Assembly (NCBI GenBank): GCA_903954045.1
Contig: CAJBMJ010000250.1
Span: 1 to 35,911, forward strand
Source: an uncultured beta proteobacterium
GTDB taxonomy: Bacteria; Pseudomonadota; Gammaproteobacteria; Burkholderiales; Burkholderiaceae_C
Length of the DNA: 35,911 bases
Direction of reading: 5' to 3'
Below the pieces are notes generated by a model. The model ran no database searches and had not been told where the DNA came from. It saw only the letters and a program-made list of their open reading frames with translations. Shown one piece after another: positions 8,328-15,928 of this stretch. Position numbers and translations under genes: made by a program. Every line of letters starts with the position of its first letter. Position 1 is the stretch's first letter.

Positions 8328-8906
8328 ATGGGATTTATATACATCGCGCGACGGGCAGTGATTGCCGTTTGCATCGGCTTGCTTGTGCAGCCGGTGATGG
8401 CGCAGCAGACCCCTGCGAAAGTAAAGTTTCAAACCACACTGGGTGACTTTGTGGTGGAAGTTTATCCAGACAAATCTCCCAAAACGGTCGAAAACTTCCT
8501 TCAGTACGTCAAAGACAAGTTCTACGACGGCACTGTATTTCATCGGGTCATTGATGGCTTCATGGTGCAAGGTGGTGGTTTCAACACCGATATGACCCAG
8601 AAGGCAACCCGCGAACCCATCGTTCTAGAAGCAAAAAATGGCCTGAAGAATGACAGGGGAACTATCGCCATGGCCAGAACCAGCAACCCAAACTCCGCTA
8701 CTGCACAGTTTTTTATTAATGTGGTGGACAACAATAATCTCAACGCACCCAGCCCAGATGGCAATGGCTATGCGGTTTTTGGCAAAGTCGTCCAAGGCAT
8801 GGACATTGTGGACAAAATTCGCGTTGCCCCCACTGCCAACAAAGGTATGTTTCAAAATGTGCCCGTCACCCCTATTCTTATCAACTCTGCCACTTTGGTG
8901 AAATAA
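8328..8906 (+). CDS. ppiA: Periplasmic peptidyl-prolyl cis-trans isomerase (cyclophilin)
   Basis: Cyclophilin-type PPIase that speeds proline isomerisation during folding of exported proteins. The 192-aa protein has a signal peptide with cleavage near PVMA-QQ (about residue 25). The cyclophilin core follows: [15 protein letters not shown], then the [14 protein letters not shown] substrate groove. The ATG follows the L,D-transpeptidase stop with no gap, and the cytoplasmic paralogue starts 3 nt after its stop. The paired exported and cytosolic copies suggest a local gene duplication. Confidence 0.94.
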   Translation: MGFIYIARRAVIAVCIGLLVQPVMAQQTPAKVKFQTTLGDFVVEVYPDKSPKTVENFLQYVKDKFYDGTVFHRVIDGFMVQGGGFNTDMTQKATREPIVLEAKNGLKNDRGTIAMARTSNPNSATAQFFINVVDNNNLNAPSPDGNGYAVFGKVVQGMDIVDKIRVAPTANKGMFQNVPVTPILINSATLVK

Positions 8907-8909
8907 ATC

Positions 8910-9416
8910 ATGAGCAATCCTCAAGTCGAACTGCACGTTGTCAACTACGGCGTAATCACCCTGGAACTTGACCAGGAAAAAGCACCTGTATCCACAGCCA
9001 ACTTCCTGGCCTACGTGAACAATGGGCATTACAACAACACCATTTTTCACCGTGTCATTCCCGGTTTCATGGTCCAAGGCGGTGGAATGGAGCCTGGCAT
9101 GAATCAAAAGTCCTGCGAAGCACCCATACAAAATGAAGCCAACAATGGACTGAAGAACGCCGTGTACACAGTGGCTATGGCACGCACCGGAGACCCTCAC
9201 TCTGCGACAGCCCAATTTTTCATCAATATTGCAGACAACGGATTCCTGAACCACACTGCGCCGTCTGCACAGGGCTGGGGTTACGCTGTATTCGGAAAAG
9301 TGGTTGCCGGAACCGACGTGGTTGACAAGATCAAAGCAGTCAAGACCGGACGCAAGGGCTTCCACGATGACGTTCCCAAAGAAGACGTCGTCATCGAAAA
9401 GGCTGTTGCGCTTTAA
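8910..9416 (+). CDS. ppiB: Cytoplasmic peptidyl-prolyl cis-trans isomerase (cyclophilin)
   Basis: 168-aa cyclophilin without a signal peptide, so cytosolic. It has the same core motifs as its upstream neighbour ([39 protein letters not shown]) and the length of E. coli PpiB (164 aa). It is the fourth gene of the five-gene plus-strand cluster and lies 18 nt before lpxH, an arrangement frequent in betaproteobacteria. Confidence 0.94.
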   Translation: MSNPQVELHVVNYGVITLELDQEKAPVSTANFLAYVNNGHYNNTIFHRVIPGFMVQGGGMEPGMNQKSCEAPIQNEANNGLKNAVYTVAMARTGDPHSATAQFFINIADNGFLNHTAPSAQGWGYAVFGKVVAGTDVVDKIKAVKTGRKGFHDDVPKEDVVIEKAVAL

Positions 9417-9434
9417 TTTATTGCTTCATCAATA

Positions 9435-10202
9435 ATGGAAATCGTTGCGCCCCCGCATTGGAGAAGCATCGATTTCATCTCGGATCTTCATCTCCATTCA
9501 TCCGAGCCCGCGACCCTGGAGTTGTTGTCCGGCTATCTGGACCGAACCACCGCCAACGCGTTGTTCATCTTGGGAGACTTGTTTGAGGTCTGGGTAGGAG
9601 ACGATATCCTGCTTGATGCCAAGAGCCATGAATCGCAGGTTGCTGCGTTGATCCGAAGAGCCTCCGAGCGCATGGATATTTTCATCATGCATGGGAACCG
9701 GGATTTTCTTATGGGCTCGGAACTCATGGCTGCCTGCAATAGCCAGTTAGTGGACGACCCTAGCGTGCTGGAATTTGGCCAAGAGCGATGGCTTCTGACC
9801 CATGGCGATGCCCTTTGTCTGGAAGACCACGCCTACCAGCAATTTCGATCCGTTGTAAGAGGTGACGACTGGCAGCGCGAATTTCTCAGCAAGCCTTTGA
9901 GCGAGCGTCAAAGCATTGTTTGTGGCTTGCGAGCGAAAAGTGAGGCCATCAAGCGAACGGCAGTCGCCTACGTGGACGTGGACGAAACCGCCGCCATGCA
10001 TTGGCTCGAATCGAACAAAGCCCGCCACATGATCCACGGGCATACCCATCATCCGCGAACTCATGCACTGGGGCTACTGAGTCAACGTTGGGTACTGAGT
10101 GATTGGGACGGGGCCGCAAGCCCTCCTCGCTTCGAGGTCTTGCGCATGTCACTTACCGACCAAGGCGCGGTTCAAGTCTCCAGAGGAACCGGGGTCAGTT
10201 AA
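9435..10202 (+). CDS. lpxH: UDP-2,3-diacylglucosamine diphosphatase
   Basis: Peripheral inner-membrane metallophosphoesterase that splits UDP-2,3-diacylglucosamine into lipid X and UMP, the fourth step of lipid A synthesis. The 255-aa protein carries the calcineurin-like metal-binding blocks: ISDLHLH (D17, H19), ILGDLFEVWVGDD, MHGNRDF, LLTHGDALC and GHTHHP. The length is close to E. coli LpxH (240 aa). It ends the plus-strand envelope cluster. Its stop overlaps the end of the convergent HD-GYP gene by 8 nt. Confidence 0.95.
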   Translation: MEIVAPPHWRSIDFISDLHLHSSEPATLELLSGYLDRTTANALFILGDLFEVWVGDDILLDAKSHESQVAALIRRASERMDIFIMHGNRDFLMGSELMAACNSQLVDDPSVLEFGQERWLLTHGDALCLEDHAYQQFRSVVRGDDWQREFLSKPLSERQSIVCGLRAKSEAIKRTAVAYVDVDETAAMHWLESNKARHMIHGHTHHPRTHALGLLSQRWVLSDWDGAASPPRFEVLRMSLTDQGAVQVSRGTGVS

Positions 10203-11817
10203 TCCAGCCCTGCATATTGACGTCGTCAATTTGCCAAGGATCCAGGAACTGCTGGGCATACCGCAGGTAAACGCCCCGCAACGCAAAAATTTCAAACAGA
10301 TCCGGATCGATGTGCCCATTCTTGCTGAACCTGTGCATGATGGACATGGCCTGGGACAACTTCATACCAGGTTTGTAAGGTCGGTCTCGGGCCGTCAAAG
10401 CTTCAAAAATGTCGGCAATCCCCATGACCCTGGCTTGCACCGACATTTGCTCACGGGTCAGACCCTTGGGATAGCCTTTACCGTCCATGCGCTCATGGTG
10501 CCCTCCGGCATACTCCGGAACATTTTTGAGGTGTTTGGGCCAGGGCAATTGCTCCAGCATCTTATTGGTTGCCACGATGTGGTAATTGATGGTCTCACGC
10601 TCAGCAGCACTCAAAGTGCCCGCCCGGATACTGAGGTTGTCAATTTCGTCGGCACTGAGAAACTCTGTTTCCACACCGTCTGAATTGCGCCAGAGGAAGT
10701 TGGTGCCAATGGCCCGAACCCGTGCAATGTCCGCATCTTTCATGGATTCGCCACCGCGATTGACCGTCTGAAGAAAGTCCCGGTCTTCATCGAGTGCATC
10801 GATGGTGGCTCGGCATTCCGATAGCAACTCGGCTTCAGCATCACTGTTCTGCACCGGTCGCAATGCCAATTGCTGGCGCAGTGCAGCTATTTCCTTGTCT
10901 CTTTTCAACACCTCAAACCGCGTATTCAACAGCTCAATGCGGTCAAACAGGGTCTCCAGTTTGGTCGCCTTGTCAACGACATGGACCGGGGTCGTGATTT
11001 TTCCGCAGTCATGCAACAAACCGGCAATCTTGAGTTCATAGCGGTCCCTGTCACTCATTTCAAACGCGGCCAGCGGACCCGTTTTGGTTTCATTGACTGC
11101 TTCAGCCAACATCATGGTCAGCTCAGGAACCCGCTGGCAGTGGCCTCCAGTGTGATGTGACTTTTCGTCAATCGCCAGATTGATCAGGTTGATAAGCGAC
11201 TCAAACAGAGACTCCAACTGCGACAGAAGGTCACGGTTGGAAATAGCCACTGCCGCCTGGGAGGACAGAGATTCGGCCAAACTTTGGTCGGCCATCGAGA
11301 ACGGTCCGACCTCGCCGGTGATCGGGTGCCTCGCATTGATCAGTTGCAAAACCCCAATGACATCGCCCTCATGGTCCTTGATGGGCACAGAAAGAAAGGA
11401 TTGGGACCTGTAGCCGGTGTGCTGGTCGAACTTGCGGGTACCAGAAAAGTCGAAGTTAGGCTCGGTGTAGGCATCTGCAATGTTGACGGTCTGATGGTGC
11501 AGCGCAGAATAGGCCGCCACCAAAGAGTCATTGGGTTGCCCTGATTCCTTGTACAAAGGCAAATTCGGTAAATGTATGGGATTGCCTGACGTGCCTCCAC
11601 TGGCAATGTTCAGGGAATCGGTGTGCAAAATCTCAAATCTGAGCGCCTGTCCATCTTCCGTGAGTCGGTACAGCGTTCCACCATCGGCGCGGGTAATGGA
11701 TTTAGCCGCAACCAATATGTTTTCCAGCAATCGGGTGATATCCCGCTCCTTGGAAAGCGAGGTACCAATGACGTTTAGCTTTTCAAGCCTCTTGAGAAGG
11801 TCCTCTACCGAATCCAT
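10195..11817 (-). CDS. GAF / HD-GYP domain protein, putative c-di-GMP phosphodiesterase
   Basis: 540-aa soluble signalling protein. A GAF sensor domain covers about residues 15-195. The HD-GYP domain follows, starting near the HHTGGHCQRV motif (221-230), with LLHDCGK (catalytic H269, D270) and HHERMDGKGYPKGL (440-453). All the key HD-GYP residues I can check are present, so cyclic-di-GMP hydrolysis is the likely activity. About 100 extra residues (roughly 290-395, charged and coiled-coil-like) separate the HD and GYP motifs. A strong AAGGAGGT Shine-Dalgarno precedes the ATG. A small hairpin, GGTCTT/AAGACC (11830-11843), lies in the 32-nt gap after the DUF349 gene, with which it is probably co-transcribed. 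The signal sensed by the GAF domain is unknown. Confidence 0.9.
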   Translation of the reverse strand: MDSVEDLLKRLEKLNVIGTSLSKERDITRLLENILVAAKSITRADGGTLYRLTEDGQALRFEILHTDSLNIASGGTSGNPIHLPNLPLYKESGQPNDSLVAAYSALHHQTVNIADAYTEPNFDFSGTRKFDQHTGYRSQSFLSVPIKDHEGDVIGVLQLINARHPITGEVGPFSMADQSLAESLSSQAAVAISNRDLLSQLESLFESLINLINLAIDEKSHHTGGHCQRVPELTMMLAEAVNETKTGPLAAFEMSDRDRYELKIAGLLHDCGKITTPVHVVDKATKLETLFDRIELLNTRFEVLKRDKEIAALRQQLALRPVQNSDAEAELLSECRATIDALDEDRDFLQTVNRGGESMKDADIARVRAIGTNFLWRNSDGVETEFLSADEIDNLSIRAGTLSAAERETINYHIVATNKMLEQLPWPKHLKNVPEYAGGHHERMDGKGYPKGLTREQMSVQARVMGIADIFEALTARDRPYKPGMKLSQAMSIMHRFSKNGHIDPDLFEIFALRGVYLRYAQQFLDPWQIDDVNMQGWIN

Positions 11818-11849
11818 ACTACCTCCTTCGGTCTTTCAAGACCAGTTGG

Positions 11850-14543
11850 TCAGCGACGAAGCATCACTTTCAGCACGCTTTGAAGACGGCGAGCGTCTTC
11901 GGGACTAAACGGGCCTGCCAGCACGGCAGCGGTGTCGTCTCCCCAGGTTTGCGCCGGTGCCGGATCATTGCGCCGGGTCAGCAACTGAAGTTGCAGAGCA
12001 CGCCGCTCGCCAAGCATCTCTGCAGGTGTTGGAACTTCTGCCGCCATCTCCAGGCGCAACAAAGCCTCTTTGGGTTGGGGTGCCTTGGCCGGGGCCTTTC
12101 CATGTTCCCCAAGGGCCTGCACCCAAACTGAACGCACGCCTGCATTGGTGCGCGCTCCCAAATCCTGCACACTTGGAACAAGTGCGGAGTCGCGCTTTTC
12201 CCATGCCGTAAGCAATTGGGTTAACGCCTCGCCATGGGCCTGAGCAGCCAACTTCTTGAGTGCCATTTGGGCATGTTCCATGGCATCGCGCTGAGCGCGG
12301 AACGCCGTGTCTCCCAAACGGGGCGCTTCCACCCATGGACCTGAAGTCCGCCCTCGATCGTCACCGCGAGGTGCACGACCTGACTTGTCGTCTCGGCCTG
12401 AACGAGGCGCATCTTTTCTATCGTTCCATTTGCCACCCCGCCCTGCCGCAGCGGCAGGAGCTTCTTTTTTCATGCCGGGGCGATCGTCACCGCGTACGGC
12501 GACTACAGGCTTGACTGCAGGCTTCGGAGGCACTGTGGCCGGCACATCCGCGGCTGACGTTTCAGTCGCTGAGACAGGCTCCTCCAGTTCACCAGATGCT
12601 ACATTTTCAGTAGCTTCTGACGCAGCAACGGTGGGCGCTGGAGTGCTATTTGATTCCAAATTATTGGCATCCGAGGCTGCTTTGGCAGCACTCTCGGCGG
12701 CTCCAGCGTCCTTGGCAGCGGCTTGCGCCAGCGCTTGACCGCTCAACGCAGCGTCCAACGCAGTCATGGCCTGACGGATGGCATGCGCATCACCCGAGGC
12801 ATTGGCTGCTTCCAGCGCTTTCGCTGCATCAAGAACCGTACGGTCCCGTGCACCGAGCGCAGCGTCAGCTTTCTCTCTCTCAGCGGTTTTCCGGTTGAAC
12901 GCATCGTCAATGGGCTTGCGAAATGCATCCCACAATTTTTGCTCCTGACGACGGTCGATCGGAACCATGTGGGCTTGCGCCTGCCAGCGTTGCTGCAGGG
13001 ACTTGACTGCATCAATGCGCAGCACCGCTGCAGCACCCAATTCCTTGGCCTCTTCAATCATTGCATGGCGCAAAGCCAGACTTTGGGCCTGTAACGCCTC
13101 CAGCGGCGCAGCAGCATAGGCAATTGCCTCTTTCCACAATGGCTGCAATTCAGCGAAAACCTTCTCGCCCACATGTCCTGCTTCGCGCCAGCGGTCACCA
13201 AACTGGTGAAGAATGCGGCTAAAGCCTTTCCAATCGTCATCCAAGGCAGTCCGGTTGGATTCTGCCCAGGCTTTCACTTCACCAATCAGAGCCAGACGGT
13301 GGGCTTTATGCTCCGCTGTTTCTGCCTTGAGTTTGTCCAGCCACACTTCCACTACTTTGTGGGCTTCGTTACAGGCCTCGTCAAACCGTTTCCACAGGGC
13401 GTGATTGGGAACTCCGCCCTGGTCAGTTTGCTTCCACTGATCGCGCATCGTACGCAAGGTTTCCTGCATTTTGCGGCCGCCAATGGCATGTCCTTCTGGG
13501 CGCTTGAGCAGACCCTCGGCTTTGATGACCAGTTCCTCACGCAACTGATCGGCGCGCCAGCGTTGCCACCCCTCCAGTTCGCCAGCTGCTGCCAGCGCGG
13601 CATGGGCTTGGTTCTCTAGTTTGCTGTCGATCAGTTTGCCAAATTCCTTGAGCGCATGTCGCAATGCTCCTGCGGCACCTGCACTTGCTTTTCCATGGCC
13701 TTCAGCAACTTCTTGCTCTAGTTTTGCAAGCGCATCACCGACAGCGGCAGTGGCAGTGGCCCGTACTTGCGGATCGACTTGAGGTTTTGACTTGACTGCC
13801 GACTCTAAAGGTATGCCCCGGGCAACGCGCAATTCATCGGCCCATACGGGTACCGGCGGCAAAGCCGCTGCCACGTCCTGTGAAGCAGCCACTGCGAGAG
13901 AAAGTGCACTCTGGAAGGCATCCCAAACCACTAGCAATTGAGACTTGGAAGCTTCCAGCAATGACGGAAACTTCAGATCAACACTGGCCCAACTCTCTTG
14001 CGTTACCAGCAGCGCCGCCTGAGACTGCCAATGTTCCACGTCCGTGCGCAGAGTTTCCCAAGCGACCTGCGCATCCTGCCAGGACTTGGTTGACAAAACT
14101 TCGATGCGTTGCGCCAGCAGCACGGCCGCCTCCCTTTGCACCTGCACCTGATGCTGCAAGTCCTCAATGGCTCGCACCCGTTCTACAAGTTGGGTCTTGA
14201 GTGACGCAAGGGGCTCCTTGCTCAAAGGTGCCCCCGCCTTGGCCGCATCGCGTTGCCACGCCAAAGCATCAGCAATATTGAGCTTGGCAGTGTCCAGCAA
14301 GGACTGGGCTTTAGCTGCCCATTCAGCCCCCAGAATCTCCTGGCCTTTGGAGCGCTTGATTTCGTCCAGGCGTTCGCGTACCAGCTTAGCGGCACCCTTG
14401 TCTTTCACACTGAGTTCTTTAAACACCTCAGTGAGCTGCTCAGGCGTGGGATTGCCTTGTAGCCACTCCCGGACGCGTGCAGCACGTTCTCCTGCAGTGG
14501 TGGCGGAAGATATATCAGTGGGAAGTGCAAAGGTCGAAGTCAC
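11850..14543 (-). CDS. DUF349-repeat protein
   Basis: 897-aa cytoplasmic protein of unknown function. Three DUF349-like helical repeats with a W-x-x-x/G/LW-x-x-F pattern lie near residues 362-395 (RDQWKQTDQGG...LWKRF), 440-475 (GDRWREAGH...LWKEA) and 510-545 (QQRWQAQAH...LWDAF), a spacing of about 75 residues. The N-terminal 350 residues are mostly helical and charged. After an Ala/Glu/Ser-rich stretch (about 595-670) comes a disordered Arg/Gly/Asp-rich segment (about 680-740) resembling RNA-binding low-complexity tails, then a helical C-terminus. It starts with GTG; I see no nearby ATG or clear ribosome site. Confidence 0.85.
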   Translation of the reverse strand: MTSTFALPTDISSATTAGERAARVREWLQGNPTPEQLTEVFKELSVKDKGAAKLVRERLDEIKRSKGQEILGAEWAAKAQSLLDTAKLNIADALAWQRDAAKAGAPLSKEPLASLKTQLVERVRAIEDLQHQVQVQREAAVLLAQRIEVLSTKSWQDAQVAWETLRTDVEHWQSQAALLVTQESWASVDLKFPSLLEASKSQLLVVWDAFQSALSLAVAASQDVAAALPPVPVWADELRVARGIPLESAVKSKPQVDPQVRATATAAVGDALAKLEQEVAEGHGKASAGAAGALRHALKEFGKLIDSKLENQAHAALAAAGELEGWQRWRADQLREELVIKAEGLLKRPEGHAIGGRKMQETLRTMRDQWKQTDQGGVPNHALWKRFDEACNEAHKVVEVWLDKLKAETAEHKAHRLALIGEVKAWAESNRTALDDDWKGFSRILHQFGDRWREAGHVGEKVFAELQPLWKEAIAYAAAPLEALQAQSLALRHAMIEEAKELGAAAVLRIDAVKSLQQRWQAQAHMVPIDRRQEQKLWDAFRKPIDDAFNRKTAEREKADAALGARDRTVLDAAKALEAANASGDAHAIRQAMTALDAALSGQALAQAAAKDAGAAESAAKAASDANNLESNSTPAPTVAASEATENVASGELEEPVSATETSAADVPATVPPKPAVKPVVAVRGDDRPGMKKEAPAAAAGRGGKWNDRKDAPRSGRDDKSGRAPRGDDRGRTSGPWVEAPRLGDTAFRAQRDAMEHAQMALKKLAAQAHGEALTQLLTAWEKRDSALVPSVQDLGARTNAGVRSVWVQALGEHGKAPAKAPQPKEALLRLEMAAEVPTPAEMLGERRALQLQLLTRRNDPAPAQTWGDDTAAVLAGPFSPEDARRLQSVLKVMLRR

Positions 14544-14714
14544 AGTGGGCTCAGCAATGAGGTAGTTATATAAATTGGCAAGGGCGTATTTTCGCTGCTA
14601 ATTACCTTCACTCCGGGCTTCTTGCCTTGTTCCAGCCCAAATTTAAACCTCGCTCAGAATGCATGTCAGTCAAATTAAGGAGAAACTTTGGAATAAAGAA
14701 TTGAATCCATATGG

Positions 14715-14744
14715 TTGACTTGGTATAACAAAGCCCCATAAAAT
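14715..14744 (+). promoter_or_regulatory. Putative sigma70 promoter of the lytic transglycosylase gene
   Basis: A -35 box TTGACT (14715-14720) and a -10 box TAAAAT (14739-14744) are separated by 18 nt, giving a predicted start near 14751 and a leader of about 150 nt. This rests on the motif match alone. Confidence 0.5.
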
Positions 14745-14758
14745 CCGCCCATTCTTAG

Positions 14759-14770
14759 CCCTAGCTAGGG
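14759..14770. promoter_or_regulatory. Perfect 12-bp palindrome CCCTAGCTAGGG, possible operator
   Basis: The palindrome lies about 15 nt downstream of the -10 box proposed above, where a bound repressor could block transcription. Nothing identifies the regulator; it may also be chance. Confidence 0.35.
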
Positions 14771-14899
14771 ATAACCCGTATCCGCTGCCGAACCCGGCAT
14801 ATTCAAATCGCTGCACATGTCGAGACGACGCCGCAGGATATTGATAGCGTACCAACCCAAACGGAATGTTTATGACATTTCGCCTGAGAAGGAAGAGCT

Positions 14900-15709
14900 A
14901 TGACAGCGACCGAAAAATTCACCCAAGGCATGCGCACATTTCTGAGCGACGTAGCCCAAGGGTTCTTTGAAATTACACACAACGGCTTTGCCTTGTTAGG
15001 CCTGGCAGTCATGTTTGCCGTTCTGACAGTAACTGCAAGGCCTGAAATTCGCCAAGCGGGCGAAGAGCAGTTGATTGCCTGGCTGCAAGAGCGTCAGATC
15101 GCACTAACGGGATTTGGCTCTGATAAGGAAGCCATTGACCGTGCAACAGCAATCAATCCCCAAAGCCTGCCCAAAACTCAGGCGGCCGTGGCGTTCTGGC
15201 TCAGCAAAAAGTACGACGTGGCACCAGAACCGGTAAGTGCACTGGTGGCCGAGGCCTTCGAAATTGGCACTAAAACCAAGCTCGATCCCACTCTGATTCT
15301 TGCTGTGATGGCGATAGAGTCAGGGTTTAACCCCTTTGCCCAGAGTCCTGTGGGAGCCCAAGGACTGATGCAGGTCATGACCCAGATCCACAGTGACAAG
15401 TACAAAAGTTTTGGCGGAAAACTGGCGGCCTTTGATCCGGTGAGCAATCTGCGGGTCGGGGTCAAGGTTTTGCAGGAATGCATAGCCAGAGCAGGATCGG
15501 TTGAAGGCGGGCTCAGGCTGTACGTGGGTGCTTCCAACCAGGAAACAGAAGGTGGATACACCGCCAAAGTCCTCGCTGAGTACAGTCGCTTGCAACAGGT
15601 AGCTGCTGGCAAATCGGTTCCAACCATGTCGCCGTCCATCGTGCCCGCAGTGCAGCCCGTCAAACAGCAGGAACCGACTGAGAACGTAGCCTCTCTTTTC
15701 CAGTCCTGA
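14900..15709 (+). CDS. Membrane-anchored lytic transglycosylase (SLT family 1)
   Basis: 269-aa protein with one N-terminal membrane segment (about residues 29-47, LLGLAVMFAVLTV) and a periplasmic goose-lysozyme-like SLT domain (about 115-240). The catalytic glutamate is E140 in MAIESGFNP, followed by the family blocks SPVGAQGLMQVM and LRLYVGASNQ. It should cleave the MurNAc-GlcNAc bond of peptidoglycan with anhydro-MurNAc formation. The start has a good AAGGAAG site. It stands alone between a divergent gene and the glyA riboswitch, and ends in a Pro/Gln/Val-rich tail. Confidence 0.9.
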   Translation: MTATEKFTQGMRTFLSDVAQGFFEITHNGFALLGLAVMFAVLTVTARPEIRQAGEEQLIAWLQERQIALTGFGSDKEAIDRATAINPQSLPKTQAAVAFWLSKKYDVAPEPVSALVAEAFEIGTKTKLDPTLILAVMAIESGFNPFAQSPVGAQGLMQVMTQIHSDKYKSFGGKLAAFDPVSNLRVGVKVLQECIARAGSVEGGLRLYVGASNQETEGGYTAKVLAEYSRLQQVAAGKSVPTMSPSIVPAVQPVKQQEPTENVASLFQS

Positions 15710-15737
15710 TCAGCCACCGGCTTGGTCGGGTAAAATC

Positions 15738-15865
15738 TGCGTGTACGCGACTGGCGATAGGCATGGCATCTTCGGGTGAGCACATGCCGACGTGGGACAC
15801 CACTGGGAAGCGTACCGCACTGACACTATCTATATAGCGAGTGTGTTCAGCCGTTCGCCTGGGCA
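15738..15865 (+). ncRNA. ZTP riboswitch (pfl motif) upstream of glyA
   Basis: The leader carries the hallmark pieces of the ZTP/ZMP-sensing pfl RNA. P1 pairs TGCGTGTACGC (15738-15748) with GCGTACCGCA (15810-15819) with one bulged base. The conserved GACTGGCG is at 15749-15756 and GTGGGA at 15792-15797. A variable linker hairpin, ACACT/AGTGT (15823-15844), precedes the conserved 3' element CGCCTGGGCA (15856-15865). glyA is a known target of this class. The ligand signals a shortage of 10-formyl-tetrahydrofolate, which fits control of a one-carbon gene. Confidence 0.9.
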
Positions 15866-15867
15866 GC

Positions 15868-15924
15868 CCCTGTTTCATTCGCATTTTGTCTGAATGAACC
15901 CACAGGGTCCGTGTCATTAAGGAC
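15868..15924 (+). promoter_or_regulatory. Expression platform with possible SD-sequestering hairpin
   Basis: Directly after the ZTP aptamer, CCCTGT (15868-15873) pairs with ACAGGG (15902-15907) and TTCATTC (15874-15880) with GAATGAA (15892-15898), forming a long hairpin without a T-run. GTCC (15907-15910) can also pair with GGAC (15921-15924), which overlaps the AAGGA Shine-Dalgarno of glyA (15919-15923). The layout suggests translational rather than termination control; this is an inference from pairing by eye. Confidence 0.5.
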
Positions 15925-15928
15925 TGCC

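Larger units (their letters stand above)
14544..14899. other. Divergent intergenic region (356 nt)
   Basis: Non-coding space between the divergent DUF349 and lytic transglycosylase genes. It holds a plausible sigma70-type promoter for the plus-strand gene, a 12-bp palindrome and the gene's Shine-Dalgarno (AAGGAAG, 14889-14895). Short reading frames here lack ribosome sites and recognisable features, and I do not call a gene. I could not place the DUF349 promoter with confidence. Confidence 0.6.

Noticed and set aside
14659-14718. 19-codon reading frame and an opposing 61-codon frame in the DUF349-transglycosylase gap
   Set aside because: Neither has a ribosome site before its start nor a recognisable sequence; the region is better explained as a promoter and leader.
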